Origin: Pseudomonas sp. 10S4 | Lineage (GTDB): Bacteria > Pseudomonadota > Gammaproteobacteria > Pseudomonadales > Pseudomonadaceae | Assembly (NCBI RefSeq): GCF_034344865.1 | Contig: NZ_CP133774.1 | Span: 4,340,001 to 4,404,000 of the forward strand | DNA: 64,000 bases | Direction: 5' to 3' | Shown: positions 8,903 to 18,451 of the stretch, piece by piece | Layout of the letters: each line of letters begins with the position of its first letter | Position numbering within the stretch: the stretch's first letter is position 1 | Translations under genes and position numbers: made by a program | Notes under the pieces: model-generated | The model's database searches: none | Seen by the model: only the letters and a program-made list of their open reading frames with translations | What the model was told of the DNA's origin: nothing

Positions 8903-10051
8903 ATGTCCCAAAGCACTCTCTCACCCATCGAAGTAAAAGTCGCCGTGTTGCGTGAAGCCGGTGGCAAGCTCCAGATCGAGCGCGCAGAGCTGGCTGTTCC
9001 ACGTGCCGACGAGGTCCGCGTGCGTGTCGTGGCTACAGGTGTTTGCCACACCGATATGGTCGTTCGCGATCAGTTCTTTCCAACGCCGTTGCCAATCATT
9101 TTGGGCCACGAAGGTGCGGGCGTGGTGGAGGCGGTAGGCGCTGCGGTAACGACCATCGCTCCTGGCGATCATGTGGTCATGACCTACATGTCCTGTGGCT
9201 TGTGCCTGCCCTGCGAAACAGGACACCCCGCGCATTGCTCGCATATGCACCCGCTGAACTTCGGCGGCGGGCGCCTCGACGGCAGTACGTCCACCTGCAG
9301 CTGTGCGACCGATGCACCGATACATGACCATTTTTTTGGCCAATCCTCCTTTTCGACCTACGTCGTCGCGAACGAGCGCAATGTCGTGAAAGTCTCCAAA
9401 CAGGCTCCACTCGAACTGCTCGGCCCGCTGGGATGCGGCATTCAGACGGGCGCGGGTTCGGTACTCAAGGCCTTGCAGGTAGAGGCTGGGGCCAGCTTCG
9501 CCGCCTTCGGTGCTGGCGCAGTGGGCTTGGCCGCGGTGATGGCAGCCAAGGTTGCCGGTGCGACCACCATTATCGCCGTCGACGTCACGCCGAGTCGCTT
9601 GAGCCTGGCCCTCGAAGTGGGCGCTACCCACGTGATCAATAGCCGGGAAGAGGACCCGGTTCAGCGCATCCGCGAGATCACTGGCGGCGGCGTGAACTAC
9701 AGCCTGGAATGCTCCGGGCGGGCGGAAGTGTTGCGTCAAGCGATCGATGCGCTCACCACGCTGGGCACGTGCGGGATTGTAGGGGCGACGAAGATGGGCA
9801 CGGAGGTGGCGTTCAACATCAACGACGTAATGATTCCCGGCAAGCGAATCATGGGCATTGTCCAGGGTGACGTGGTCGCTAACGCCTTCATTCCCATCCT
9901 CGTAGACCTGCACCTGCAAGGCCGCTTCCCGTTTGACAAGCTGTGCCGGTTCTACGCGTTTGACCAGGTCAATGAAGCGATGGCCGACAGCGAAAGCGGT
10001 ATCACGATCAAACCGATTCTACGCATGCCGGCCCAGACCGACTTGTCGTGA
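8903..10051 (+). CDS. Zn-dependent aryl-alcohol dehydrogenase (XylB-like)
   Basis: A 382-residue medium-chain dehydrogenase. The catalytic zinc ligands are Cys48 (ATGVCHTDM), His69-Glu70 (GHEGAG) and Cys178 (GPLGCG). Four structural-zinc cysteines lie between residues 98 and 112 (CGLCLPC and HC). The NAD fold has GAGAVGL near 204. The family oxidises benzyl-type alcohols to aldehydes. Between catA and a salicylaldehyde dehydrogenase-like gene, the natural substrate would be salicyl alcohol (inference), although benzyl alcohols in general are possible. It has a ribosome-binding site (aagaggat) and is spaced 46 bases from catA. Confidence 0.88.
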   Translation: MSQSTLSPIEVKVAVLREAGGKLQIERAELAVPRADEVRVRVVATGVCHTDMVVRDQFFPTPLPIILGHEGAGVVEAVGAAVTTIAPGDHVVMTYMSCGLCLPCETGHPAHCSHMHPLNFGGGRLDGSTSTCSCATDAPIHDHFFGQSSFSTYVVANERNVVKVSKQAPLELLGPLGCGIQTGAGSVLKALQVEAGASFAAFGAGAVGLAAVMAAKVAGATTIIAVDVTPSRLSLALEVGATHVINSREEDPVQRIREITGGGVNYSLECSGRAEVLRQAIDALTTLGTCGIVGATKMGTEVAFNINDVMIPGKRIMGIVQGDVVANAFIPILVDLHLQGRFPFDKLCRFYAFDQVNEAMADSESGITIKPILRMPAQTDLS

Positions 10052-10079
10052 TTGTTCAGGCTCATTTAAGGACCCCAAG

Positions 10080-11531
10080 ATGAATGTTCAGCTCGTAATC
10101 GACAATATCCCGCAAGATGCCTCGGATGGTAAAACCTATCAGCGGATCGACCCTGTCAGCGGCAAGGTCGTCACCACTGGCGCCGCGTGCAGCGTCGAAG
10201 ATGCCCGGCGTGTTGCGGCTTCTTCGCAGCAGGCGTTCAAAATATGGTCGAAGGTCGGCCCTACCGAGCGCCGTCGTCTGCTGCTTGCGGCAGCCGACGT
10301 CCTGGAAAGCAAGATGGAGCTTTTCTGCAGAGTCATGGCAGAAGAGATCGGTGCTTCGCAGCTGTGGTCACAGTTCAACGTGGGGGCTTCGGCCAACCTG
10401 CTCCGTGAAGCCGCCGCACTCACAACGCAAATCAAGGGTGAAACCCTTGCCACCGACAAGCCCGGCACCTTATCGGTAACACTGCGCCAACCCGCCGGTA
10501 CGGTATTGAGCATCGCGCCGTGGAACGGTCCGGTCATCCTTGGCACTCGGTCGATCGCTTACCCATTGGCGTGTGGCAATACCGTCATTTTCAAAGGCTC
10601 GGAAAATAGCCCGCGGACCCATGAGCTACTGGCGCAAGCCTTCTATGAAGCGGGCTTTCCGTCCGGCGTGTTGAACTTCATCATCTCTGCGCCCGAAGAT
10701 GCCGGCGCCGTGACGGAAGTGCTGATTGCCCACGACACGGTTCGCCGAGTGAATTTCACCGGTTCGACCAAAGTCGGCCGGATGATTGCCCAGACCTGTG
10801 CGAAACACCTCAAGCGCTGCCTGTTGGAACTGGGCGGCAAGGCGCCGTTTATCGTGCTCGATGATGCCGACCTGGATGGCGCAGTCAATGCCGCAGTGTT
10901 TGGCGCCTTTCTGTACCAGGGGCAAATTTGCATGTCGACCGAACGGTTTGTCGTCGACGAAGCCGTGGCGGACGAGTTCGTTGCGAAGTTTGCGCAGCGT
11001 ATCCGTGGTCTTGAGCAAGGTAACCCGGTGACCAACCCTGCCAGCGTAGTGGGTCCGATGATTTCCCAGGGCTCCGTGCAGCGCATCAACCAGTTACTCG
11101 ACGATGCCATCGGCAAGGGCGCCACGCTTGTTGTCGGCGGGCTGGCGGATCAAGCGCAAATGGCGCCGACGCTGGTGGACCGAGTGTCCTCGGCGATGGA
11201 GATCTACGATGAGGAAACTTTCGGCCCGGTCACCACGGTGGTGCGTGTCAAAGGCGCCGAGCAGGCGCTGGAAGTCGCTAACGACACAGCGTTCGGCCTC
11301 TCATCGGCGATTTTCAGCCGCAATGTCAGCCTTGCCCTGGACCTGGCCAGTCGGCTGGATGCCGGTTGCGTGCATATCAACGGTGCCACCGTGCAAAACG
11401 AGCCTCAGGCACCCTACGGCGGCATGAAGAACAGTGGCTATGGCCGGTTCGACGGCAGCGCCGTTATCGAAGAGTTCACCGAAGTGAAGTGGGTCACGGT
11501 CGAGCCCTCCGACCAACCTTATCCATTCTGA
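10080..11531 (+). CDS. Aldehyde dehydrogenase, salicylaldehyde dehydrogenase-like (NahF type)
   Basis: A 483-residue ALDH started at 10080 (MNVQLVIDNIPQDASDG). Asn149 (APWNGP), the general base Glu250 (LELGGKAPF) and the nucleophile Cys284 (GQICMSTER) are all present. The GQICMST segment and overall length fit aromatic aldehyde dehydrogenases such as NahF and benzaldehyde dehydrogenase. It would oxidise the aldehyde from the preceding alcohol dehydrogenase to salicylate, the substrate of the hydroxylase. It is 28 bases from that gene and clearly in the same operon. Confidence 0.87.
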   Translation: MNVQLVIDNIPQDASDGKTYQRIDPVSGKVVTTGAACSVEDARRVAASSQQAFKIWSKVGPTERRRLLLAAADVLESKMELFCRVMAEEIGASQLWSQFNVGASANLLREAAALTTQIKGETLATDKPGTLSVTLRQPAGTVLSIAPWNGPVILGTRSIAYPLACGNTVIFKGSENSPRTHELLAQAFYEAGFPSGVLNFIISAPEDAGAVTEVLIAHDTVRRVNFTGSTKVGRMIAQTCAKHLKRCLLELGGKAPFIVLDDADLDGAVNAAVFGAFLYQGQICMSTERFVVDEAVADEFVAKFAQRIRGLEQGNPVTNPASVVGPMISQGSVQRINQLLDDAIGKGATLVVGGLADQAQMAPTLVDRVSSAMEIYDEETFGPVTTVVRVKGAEQALEVANDTAFGLSSAIFSRNVSLALDLASRLDAGCVHINGATVQNEPQAPYGGMKNSGYGRFDGSAVIEEFTEVKWVTVEPSDQPYPF

Positions 11532-11541
11532 CGTCAGGCTA

Positions 11542-11571
11542 CGGTAACCGACTCTTAGGAGTCGGTTACCG
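11542..11571 (+). terminator. Strong hairpin after aldehyde dehydrogenase
   Basis: A perfect 13-bp stem (cggtaaccgactc with gagtcggttaccg) closes on a 4-base loop 11 bases after the stop. The following bases are acactcttt, only a weak T-run. It may be a partial terminator or an mRNA-protecting hairpin that lowers expression of the porin gene behind it. Confidence 0.6.
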
Positions 11572-11638
11572 ACACTCTTTGCTTCACGACGACACCTTGT
11601 GTTGCGGTAAGCGGTGCCTGCGTATCTTCAACAAATCC

Positions 11639-12574
11639 ATGGTTGCGACAATGAATAATAAAAATACCTATGCAGCTGTAAGTCTCCTTAGAAATGTTCC
11701 TTGTGCGATGGCTGGATCCGCGTTGGCAATTTTTTTGCCCGCGGTGCAAGCCACCGAAGGAGGAGGGTCGTCGTACCCTATGGGGGCGGAAAACTACATG
11801 ACCGGCGCCATGCCGCCGCCTGGGTTTTATGGGCAAATTTTTGCTGAAAGTTATCGCGCTGATCGTCTTCTCGATAATCGAGGGCAGCGGGCGGTTGACG
11901 ACTTTCATTTGAGTGCAGATGTGATTGCGCCAAGGCTGATTTGGGTCACGGAGCAAAAAATTCTCGACGGGGCGCTGGCATTTCACGTCAACGTTCCATT
12001 GGTTGATCTAAGGGTGGAGGTCAACGACCAGCATCAAAACAAAACTGGGCTTGGGGACATCATCTTTGGCCCGGCTCTGGGGTATCACTACAGCGAAAAA
12101 TTTCACGCGATTTATGCAGTTGACGTCTTCGCCCCAACCGGGCGTTACGATCGCGGTGACCTGGCCAATATTGGCCGCAACTACTGGGCGTTTGAACCCA
12201 TCGCGGCGTTTTCGTATGTCGATCCTGCGGGGGTGAACGCCGACATCAAGATGATGTATGACTTCAATCTGCGCAATGCCGCTACTGACTATCGCTCTGG
12301 CCAGGAGTTGCATGCCGACTACTCCCTGGGTTGGGGCTTCGGCAATGGCTGGGTGGTTGGGATAGGCGGTTACGTCTACCGCCAGACCACCGACGATCAT
12401 CAAGACGGTGACCGCGTTGAGGACAACAAGGGGCGCGCGTTTGCCATCGGTCCTTCGATCAAGTACGCCAGTTCTGCTGGCTGGTTCGTGACCGCAAAGT
12501 GGCAGAAGGAGAACGAGGTGCGCAATCGTCCGGAAGGGGAGGCTTACTGGCTCAAACTGACCGTTCCCCTTTAG
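11639..12574 (+). CDS. SphA/Phenol_MetA_deg-family outer-membrane channel
   Basis: A 311-residue protein with a signal peptide ending near VQATEGG, followed by GGSSYPMGAENYMTG and a run of amphipathic strands ending in an aromatic-rich C-terminal strand (AYWLKLTVPL), as in outer-membrane barrels. It matches the 'MetA-pathway of phenol degradation' family, whose members sit in aromatic catabolic operons and probably let aromatics cross the outer membrane. Two in-frame ATGs (11639, 11651) are possible, neither with a strong Shine-Dalgarno. It is last in the salicylate operon. Confidence 0.78.
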   Translation: MVATMNNKNTYAAVSLLRNVPCAMAGSALAIFLPAVQATEGGGSSYPMGAENYMTGAMPPPGFYGQIFAESYRADRLLDNRGQRAVDDFHLSADVIAPRLIWVTEQKILDGALAFHVNVPLVDLRVEVNDQHQNKTGLGDIIFGPALGYHYSEKFHAIYAVDVFAPTGRYDRGDLANIGRNYWAFEPIAAFSYVDPAGVNADIKMMYDFNLRNAATDYRSGQELHADYSLGWGFGNGWVVGIGGYVYRQTTDDHQDGDRVEDNKGRAFAIGPSIKYASSAGWFVTAKWQKENEVRNRPEGEAYWLKLTVPL

Positions 12575-12739
12575 CGATGGTTCGCGCATCGGCCCCATTG
12601 TCGTTGGCTAAACAGTAGAGATTTTCTCTACACCGCGGCGATTTTCGCGGCGTTTATCCCTGCTGGAAAGCCCTATAGGATCGCGTTGCGCGCGCCTATG
12701 GCGAAACGCATCAGGTACTTTGAAAGCAGGGATAAATCG

Positions 12740-13293
12740 ATGACGGTATCAAAAACCGACGGCTACACCGGCACTGCCAAGTGGTTGCACTGGGGCATGG
12801 CCCTGATATGGTCGGCAGTTGGGGGGTGGGCATTCTGGCCACCCATTGGCGTGACGAACTCAATCCACATCATGAGCTGACCTTTCTGCATAAGGCTACG
12901 GCCAGCACTTTGCTTTTTCTGGTTGTGGTGCGAGTCTTCTGGCGTTTGTTAAAGCGCCCGCCAGCCTTGCCGGTGAGCATGAACCCACTGATGAGGCGTG
13001 GTGCAGCGCTGGGACATATTCTTCTGTATGCGCTTGCACTGATGGCTTTACCACTGTTGGGCTGGTACTGGAGTTCGGTGGCCGAGAAACCCATTCTCGT
13101 CGCCGGCCTGTTCATATTGCCGCCATTGGTTGCGCCCAATCCCGATCTCTATGATTTAGCCACACTCGTCCATACCTGGATCGCGTGGTTTTGCGGCGCG
13201 CTTGTCGGCGGGCATGCGCTGGTGGCGCTCAAGCACCATTTTGTCGATAAGGACGACATTCTGAATGGAATGCTGTCCCAGTCGAGGGGCTGA
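12740..13293 (+). pseudogene. Cytochrome b561-family membrane protein, one-base frameshift
   Basis: A di-heme b561 electron carrier of the bacterial type. It begins MTVSKTDGYTGTAKWLHWGMAL, where the His of KWLHW is a heme ligand. The remaining helices, with further His (HHELTFLHKATAS, LVHTWIAWF, GGHALVALKHHF), lie in another frame. The break is at the G-run 12821-12826: six G where seven would read AVGGVGILATHWRD. The repaired protein is about 184 residues, a normal length. Its partner is unknown, and it shows no link to the salicylate operon. Confidence 0.8.
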
Positions 13294-13319
13294 GCGTCAA
13301 GGCGTTCGCACCGCAGACC

Positions 13320-14855
13320 TCACTTGAAGGTCTTCTGCATCATGGATACGACCAGTGCAATACTGGCGACTATGATGACAGCCCAGAAGTACTCCATGCT
13401 TGCGACCAGGGTTGATTGTTGGTGCAGGGATTGGGCAAGTGTCGATACCGAAATCTGACTGGCTGGGCCCACACCTACGGCAGGTGTGAGTGCCTGAGCC
13501 AGCAGTTGAGTCTGTTCCAGATAGAGCGGATCGCCTGAACTGAAATGCCCGTTGAGATTGTTGTATTGCAGAGTGGTGCGCCATTGCAGGAACAAGGTGG
13601 CAACGGTTGTGCCAAGTGCCATGGCAATCTGCGCCAGCATACTTTTGATCTGATAGGCGTGGGCGAACAGCGTGTCATGGTGTGTCACATCGCGAAAGGT
13701 TTGCATGGCCGCCGTGGCGAGTACTAGCATCACGAAACAGCCGTTAAGCACCAGTGCAGGCAGGATGTTTGACCACATATTGGCGTCGGGGGTCAGAGAT
13801 GACAACAACACGCCAAAGCAGATCAGGGCACTGAAGCCCGCGACGAAGAACTTCTTCGGAGCTGGATACTTTGGAATGACGATAGCCATGACGATCCATG
13901 TCAACAGCGCACCAGCCAAGCCGAAGGCCTGGAACGTGCCGATGGTGTCCCAGGAATAACCCAGTGCCGTTTGCAGGAAATACGGCAAGATGTAGTTGTT
14001 ACTGCCCAGCACAATGTAGGTGAAGCAGAACAACGCAACCCCGAGGATGTAACGAGACTGCATCAAGTCCTTGACCTTAAGGAAGGGCGCCTCTTTACCG
14101 TGTTCGGCGTGGAAGAAGATGTACACGCCCAAGGCGGCGAGCAGCGCGAAGGTAAGGAGGATGAACATCTCGTTGTAAAAATCGTAGTAGGAACGCTGAA
14201 GCACATACAGCAGGAAGAAAGTGCTGACGGATAACAACAGAATATTCGCCGGGCTGGAGGGCGTCCGGTCATCCTCGTGAATAGGTATGTTGGGTAAAAA
14301 ACGTGTGCAGAGAACGGCCGCTACCGACGCACCGACAATCAGTAGCCAGAAGATCGCGTGCCATGTGTCCTCGACGACTACTAGTGATGAAAGAAAGGGC
14401 GCCGCTGCCGTGCCAATGGCCAGCCCAGTGGCGAATACTTTTACCCCGACGAATCGCCCGGGACCCGGCGGGAGTAAGTTGACCATTAGTCGCGCAGAGG
14501 TCATGAACGATGCGCCGCCCAGCGCCATGACCACGCGGCCGGCGGTGAAGGTGGTGAGGTCACTGCTGACGCCGCACACGCAGGCCCCCAACACGTAAAT
14601 GCTGATGGAGCCCAGCATGAAGTTGCGCCAGCCGAGCCGTTCCACCAACCAGCGTTGTTTTGAGATAACCACCACGGCGATACACGCATAGAGCGCCGCA
14701 ATCAGCGTGAACTCTTCAGGGCTGGCGTCGATCTCACCGCGGATGGGGGCCGAGGCAAAGGCGATCATGCCGGCCTGTAGATACTCCAATGCGCATAGCA
14801 GCCCTACTGTGATCAACAAGGCGGCGTTTTTCCGGTACATGAAATACCCCGTCAA
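13320..14855 (-). CDS. MFS efflux pump, EmrB/FarB-like (DHA2)
   Basis: A 511-residue inner-membrane protein with about 14 transmembrane segments, beginning MTGYFMYRKNAALLITVGLL. It is the transporter of a tripartite pump. The membrane-fusion gene upstream overlaps it by four bases (ATGA), so the two are translationally coupled. The family exports lipophilic drugs, fatty acids or phenolics with proton exchange. It is the last gene of the operon tetR / outer-membrane factor / fusion protein / pump. Confidence 0.87.
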   Translation of the reverse strand: MTGYFMYRKNAALLITVGLLCALEYLQAGMIAFASAPIRGEIDASPEEFTLIAALYACIAVVVISKQRWLVERLGWRNFMLGSISIYVLGACVCGVSSDLTTFTAGRVVMALGGASFMTSARLMVNLLPPGPGRFVGVKVFATGLAIGTAAAPFLSSLVVVEDTWHAIFWLLIVGASVAAVLCTRFLPNIPIHEDDRTPSSPANILLLSVSTFFLLYVLQRSYYDFYNEMFILLTFALLAALGVYIFFHAEHGKEAPFLKVKDLMQSRYILGVALFCFTYIVLGSNNYILPYFLQTALGYSWDTIGTFQAFGLAGALLTWIVMAIVIPKYPAPKKFFVAGFSALICFGVLLSSLTPDANMWSNILPALVLNGCFVMLVLATAAMQTFRDVTHHDTLFAHAYQIKSMLAQIAMALGTTVATLFLQWRTTLQYNNLNGHFSSGDPLYLEQTQLLAQALTPAVGVGPASQISVSTLAQSLHQQSTLVASMEYFWAVIIVASIALVVSMMQKTFK

Positions 14856-16042
14856 GGTTTCAGATGCTTGGCATATTGGCCACGGTCATCGTTGGCGCTG
14901 ATCACTTGCTCCACAACGTCATTGGCGTCCTTAAGCTCGTTTTCAAAAATATTGGTGCTGTAGGCCGGTTGCGCGGGTGTCTTCTTGTTAAGCACCTGCC
15001 CACTGGTGTCGTTGGTATCAACGGACACACGCATGGATAGGCCAAGACGCAGCGGGTTGTCGGCGATTTCCTGCGGTTGCAGGGCGATTCGCACGGGCAC
15101 GCGCTGGGTCACCTTGATCCAGTTACCTGTCGCGTTCTGGGCCGGCATCAACGAAAACGCGCTTCCGGTGCCCGCATCCAGACCTACGATGGAACCGTGA
15201 AATATCACCTTGCGGCTGTAGGCATCGGCACGCAGAACCACAGGTTGGCCGATGCGCAAATCTTGGATCTGCGATTCCTTGAAGTTGGCGTTCACCCACA
15301 CCTGGTCGATTGGCACCACCGACATCAGGGCCACGCCTGGATTGATTCGCTGACCAACCTGCACACTGCGTTTGGTGATTACACCGGTAACCGGCGAGTA
15401 GATTTGGCTGCGGTGCAGCGCAATACAGGCATCGCGCAAATTAGCGGCAGCCACCAGCACGTCGGGGTGGGTACGTAGTGTCGTGTTATCGACCATGGCC
15501 AGGCGAACCGCCAGTGCATGCCGGGTACCGTCCAGGCCCGCCAAGGCGTTTTTAAGCACCTCTTCGGCATGGCTAATCTCTTCACGCGAAACAGCACCGC
15601 TGGCGGCAAGCTGACTGCGTCGGCGTACATCATCCTGGGCCTTGTTTACGTCGTTTTGTCGTTGGCTGACTTCAGCTTCCAGTTGTTGCACCTGGTAATA
15701 CTGGGTGCGCGCCTGGCGTACGGCGCGGGCAAGGTTGGATTTAGCGCGCTCGAATTGGATTTCGGCGTCCACAGCATTGAGCGTGACCAGCGGCGAATGG
15801 GCATCGACATGGTCGGTGTTGTCACCACTGATCACCGTCACGGTGCCGCTGACCTGAGAGGTCACCTGAACGATGTTGCCGTCCACATAGGCATCGTCAG
15901 TAGATTCGGTACCCAGTCCCAACAGGTACCAGATGCCCAAGGTCGCCATTAACAGCACAATGCCCAGGATCAGCAGCAACTGAGGGCGATAGGAGGCTTT
16001 GGGGTGAGCAGGATCGACGGGGGAGGACGTTTGGGTGGTCAT
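14852..16042 (-). CDS. HlyD/EmrA-family membrane-fusion protein
   Basis: A 396-residue periplasmic adaptor with one N-terminal membrane anchor (LLLILGIVLLMATLGIWYLLG), then the lipoyl-like start TDDAYVDGNIVQVTSQVSGTV, a coiled-coil hairpin (about residues 100-190) and a beta-barrel. The TESTDDAYVDG motif is typical of EmrA. It joins the inner-membrane EmrB-like pump to the outer-membrane factor encoded just upstream (6-base gap). Confidence 0.9.
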   Translation of the reverse strand: MTTQTSSPVDPAHPKASYRPQLLLILGIVLLMATLGIWYLLGLGTESTDDAYVDGNIVQVTSQVSGTVTVISGDNTDHVDAHSPLVTLNAVDAEIQFERAKSNLARAVRQARTQYYQVQQLEAEVSQRQNDVNKAQDDVRRRSQLAASGAVSREEISHAEEVLKNALAGLDGTRHALAVRLAMVDNTTLRTHPDVLVAAANLRDACIALHRSQIYSPVTGVITKRSVQVGQRINPGVALMSVVPIDQVWVNANFKESQIQDLRIGQPVVLRADAYSRKVIFHGSIVGLDAGTGSAFSLMPAQNATGNWIKVTQRVPVRIALQPQEIADNPLRLGLSMRVSVDTNDTSGQVLNKKTPAQPAYSTNIFENELKDANDVVEQVISANDDRGQYAKHLKP

Positions 16043-16048
16043 GATTTA

Positions 16049-17545
16049 TCAGCTACGGTTGGGAGTGCAGGGGGTGGCGGAGAACTCGGGGCGATAGCCA
16101 CCACCCAGAGCCCGGCTCAAGTTGGCTTGCAGAGAAAGCGCACGGGATTGCAACGCGACCAATTGACTTTTTTGGGTCAGTGTCGCGTTCTCGGTGGCCA
16201 GCACTTGCAGGTACGTGGCCAGCCCCGCGCCATAGCGCAGGTTGACCAGATCGGACGCGGCCTGGGCTGTGTTGACCGCCTCGAGTTGTTGGGCCAGTCG
16301 TTCTTTTAACCAACGCAACGAAGACAGTTGATCGGCGATGTCACGTAGCGCATCGATGACGGTCTGGTTGTAGTTTTCAACGGCAAGGTCGTAAGCCGCA
16401 TCCTGAGCATCCAAATTGCCGCGCAAGCGTCCACCCTCGAAGATGGGCAGGCTGATCGCCGGCGAAAAGCCCAAAATTCGACTGCTGTGGTCGTTGAAGG
16501 TGTCGAACGCGAGGCTTTGCAGGCCAATAAAGGACGTGAGGTTCACGTTTGGGTAAAAACGGGCTTTGGCCACATCAATCTCATGCCCCGATGCCTCTAC
16601 GCGCCAGCGTTGAGCGACCACATCGGGACGGTGCCCGACCAGCTCGGCAGGAATATGGCTGGGTAGCGCGATGGTGTTGCTTGCCTGCATGTGGGGGCGG
16701 GCGATTGAGCGTCCACGGTCAGGTCCCTTGCCCAGTAAAGAGGCGAGCTTGTTCTGGTTCAGCTCAATCACTTCTTTGAGGCCAGCAATGTTGGCCCGGC
16801 TGGCGGGCAGCGAGGCTTGGGATTGCTTGATATCAATTTGCGTGCCCAATTCGGCGGTAAAGCGTTGCTGTGTCAGCTGTTCGATGTGGACTTGCTGGTC
16901 GAGTAAAGCTTGAGCAACGTCAAGTTGCTCATAAGTGTCCTGCAAGGCGATATAGGTTTGTACGATGGACGCCGATAGCATCAGCGCAGCCGCGTGGCTG
17001 TCGATCTCAAGCGCATGTCGGCGGCCCACGGCGGCTTCAACGGCGGAACGATTCTTGCCCCAGAAATCCAGTTCGTAGCCAACATTCAGCGTCGCCTGAT
17101 CGACGTTTTGCCAGGTGCCTTTTACGGGCGCAGGCGTAGTGCCATTAGCACTGAAGCGTTCGCGGGTGGTGCTTGCCGCTGCGTCAATACGTGGCAACAG
17201 CGAGGCGCTTTCGACGGCCTCCAGTGCGCCGGCCTGGTGCACACGAGCGGCGGCGGCGCGCAGTGTCGGACTATCCGCGAGCGCCTCTTCAACCAAAGTG
17301 TTGAGCTGCGGATCGTTGAAACTGGTCCACCAGATTTCGGTTGGCCAAGCGGCTGGCGATAACGTGATGCCGCTATTGGCCAGGGTTTCACCGGCATCCC
17401 CGGGTGAGAGCATTCTGGACTGGGGCTTCAAGTCGCTGAAAGAGCAACCGGCAAGCAGGATCAGCAAGACAGCGGCTGACGCTTGGACGGCAAAGGGGCG
17501 TCTGGATCGCACGTCCGTAAACTCCTCATTTTTTCGACTGTTCAT
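16049..17545 (-). CDS. Outer-membrane efflux lipoprotein (NodT/OprM family)
   Basis: A 498-residue TolC-type lipoprotein. The lipobox LLILLAGC lies near residue 34 after a basic N-terminus. Two outer-membrane-efflux repeats follow (about 85-270 and 290-475), with the conserved DLRYGAG-type turn (NLRYGAGLATYLQVLATE). It forms the exit duct of the pump encoded downstream. The TetR operator at 17620-17635 lies 75 bases upstream of its start. Confidence 0.9.
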   Translation of the reverse strand: MNSRKNEEFTDVRSRRPFAVQASAAVLLILLAGCSFSDLKPQSRMLSPGDAGETLANSGITLSPAAWPTEIWWTSFNDPQLNTLVEEALADSPTLRAAAARVHQAGALEAVESASLLPRIDAAASTTRERFSANGTTPAPVKGTWQNVDQATLNVGYELDFWGKNRSAVEAAVGRRHALEIDSHAAALMLSASIVQTYIALQDTYEQLDVAQALLDQQVHIEQLTQQRFTAELGTQIDIKQSQASLPASRANIAGLKEVIELNQNKLASLLGKGPDRGRSIARPHMQASNTIALPSHIPAELVGHRPDVVAQRWRVEASGHEIDVAKARFYPNVNLTSFIGLQSLAFDTFNDHSSRILGFSPAISLPIFEGGRLRGNLDAQDAAYDLAVENYNQTVIDALRDIADQLSSLRWLKERLAQQLEAVNTAQAASDLVNLRYGAGLATYLQVLATENATLTQKSQLVALQSRALSLQANLSRALGGGYRPEFSATPCTPNRS

Positions 17546-17619
17546 GAACGGTATTCTCTGGCGTAAGGACTGGCGGGCAGAAATGAAAAGATGGCGGGTT
17601 GTGAGTGCGATTTAGTCAA

Positions 17620-17635
17620 TAAACACTGTCAGTGT
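17620..17635. promoter_or_regulatory. Putative TetR operator before efflux genes
   Basis: taaacactgtcagtgt contains the perfect palindrome acactg-t-cagtgt. It lies between the tetR stop (17672) and the outer-membrane factor start. A copy matching at 14 of 16 bases, in inverted orientation, lies in front of tetR (18344-18359), which points to shared control. Confidence 0.65.
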
Positions 17636-17671
17636 CGTTATGGGCAAAAAAAGATCTAGGCCTTCTGACGG

Positions 17672-18292
17672 CTATTGAACTCTCAGGCCCTTGACGATCA
17701 CCGCGACTGAATTGTCGATGTCATCCAGATTTTCCAGGTTCGCGGTGATCAGATGCAACCAGGACATGCCTGTGAGCATCGACACGGCAACCTCTACGGC
17801 AGGACCGTCGACAATTTCTCCTGCGCTCACTGCTCTGGCGAATATCTTGCGCAAAGTACGTTCGCGACGCGGTAGAAATTCCTCTCGGAATTCCGCAATG
17901 GCCTTTGAATCCATCTGAATTTCAATGAAGAAACTGCGGAGGGTTTCACCCGCGCTAGACGACCGCCACCAAGTCCAAAGCGAGCGCAAATGCACAATCA
18001 AATCCTGTTCTAGATTGCCAGTGTCGGGGGAGGTGACGAAAGTCAACGCGGCGCGCTCGTAAACATCTCTCAACAAAGCGCCTTTGCTGCGCCACCAGCG
18101 ATAGATGGTCGGCTTGCTTGACCCGGCACGCTCGACCAGCGCGTCCATGGTAAACGCCCGATACCCTTGCTCTTCAAGAATAGCGGCGGCCGCTTCGAGG
18201 ATGGCCTCGGTGCTTTGCGGGCTGCGAACCGCGCCAATCGAGGAGCGACTGCGGGGTTTGGCAGGCGTGGACTTGGTGGGCTTTTGGGTCAT
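17672..18292 (-). CDS. TetR-family repressor of the efflux operon
   Basis: A 206-residue protein. The basic N-terminal tail is followed by a TetR HTH (residues about 25-70: AAAAILEEQGYRAFTMDAL, then SKPTIYRWWRSKGALL). The variable helical C-domain resembles the TetR_C_16/AcrR group. It lies directly upstream of the pump genes on the same strand. Two matching operator-like sequences flank it, one before its own start and one before the pump genes, so it probably represses both until a pump substrate binds. Confidence 0.88.
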   Translation of the reverse strand: MTQKPTKSTPAKPRSRSSIGAVRSPQSTEAILEAAAAILEEQGYRAFTMDALVERAGSSKPTIYRWWRSKGALLRDVYERAALTFVTSPDTGNLEQDLIVHLRSLWTWWRSSSAGETLRSFFIEIQMDSKAIAEFREEFLPRRERTLRKIFARAVSAGEIVDGPAVEVAVSMLTGMSWLHLITANLENLDDIDNSVAVIVKGLRVQ

Positions 18293-18343
18293 GGGCTTGG
18301 CGATGCTCGAAATCGGCTGGTTAATGCTTTGCGGATTCTATAG

Positions 18344-18359
18344 AAACTGGCAGTGTTTA
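18344..18359. promoter_or_regulatory. Putative TetR operator before tetR
   Basis: Read on the minus strand this is taaacactgccagttt, which matches the site at 17620-17635 at 14 of 16 bases. It lies 52 bases upstream of the tetR start, as expected for autorepression. Confidence 0.6.
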
Positions 18360-18451
18360 TACAATAGCGTTTTTCCAAGGCAACGCAGCTAGCTGATGGT
18401 CTGAGGGGCTGCTTGCCGGTGGGGCGCGACGATGAGTTGAAAACGTGCAGA

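Noticed and set aside
12615..12631. Small palindrome GTAGAG-ATTTT-CTCTAC before the b561 gene
   Set aside because: It may be an operator or weak terminator, but the lack of a T-run and of a second copy leaves it unsupported.
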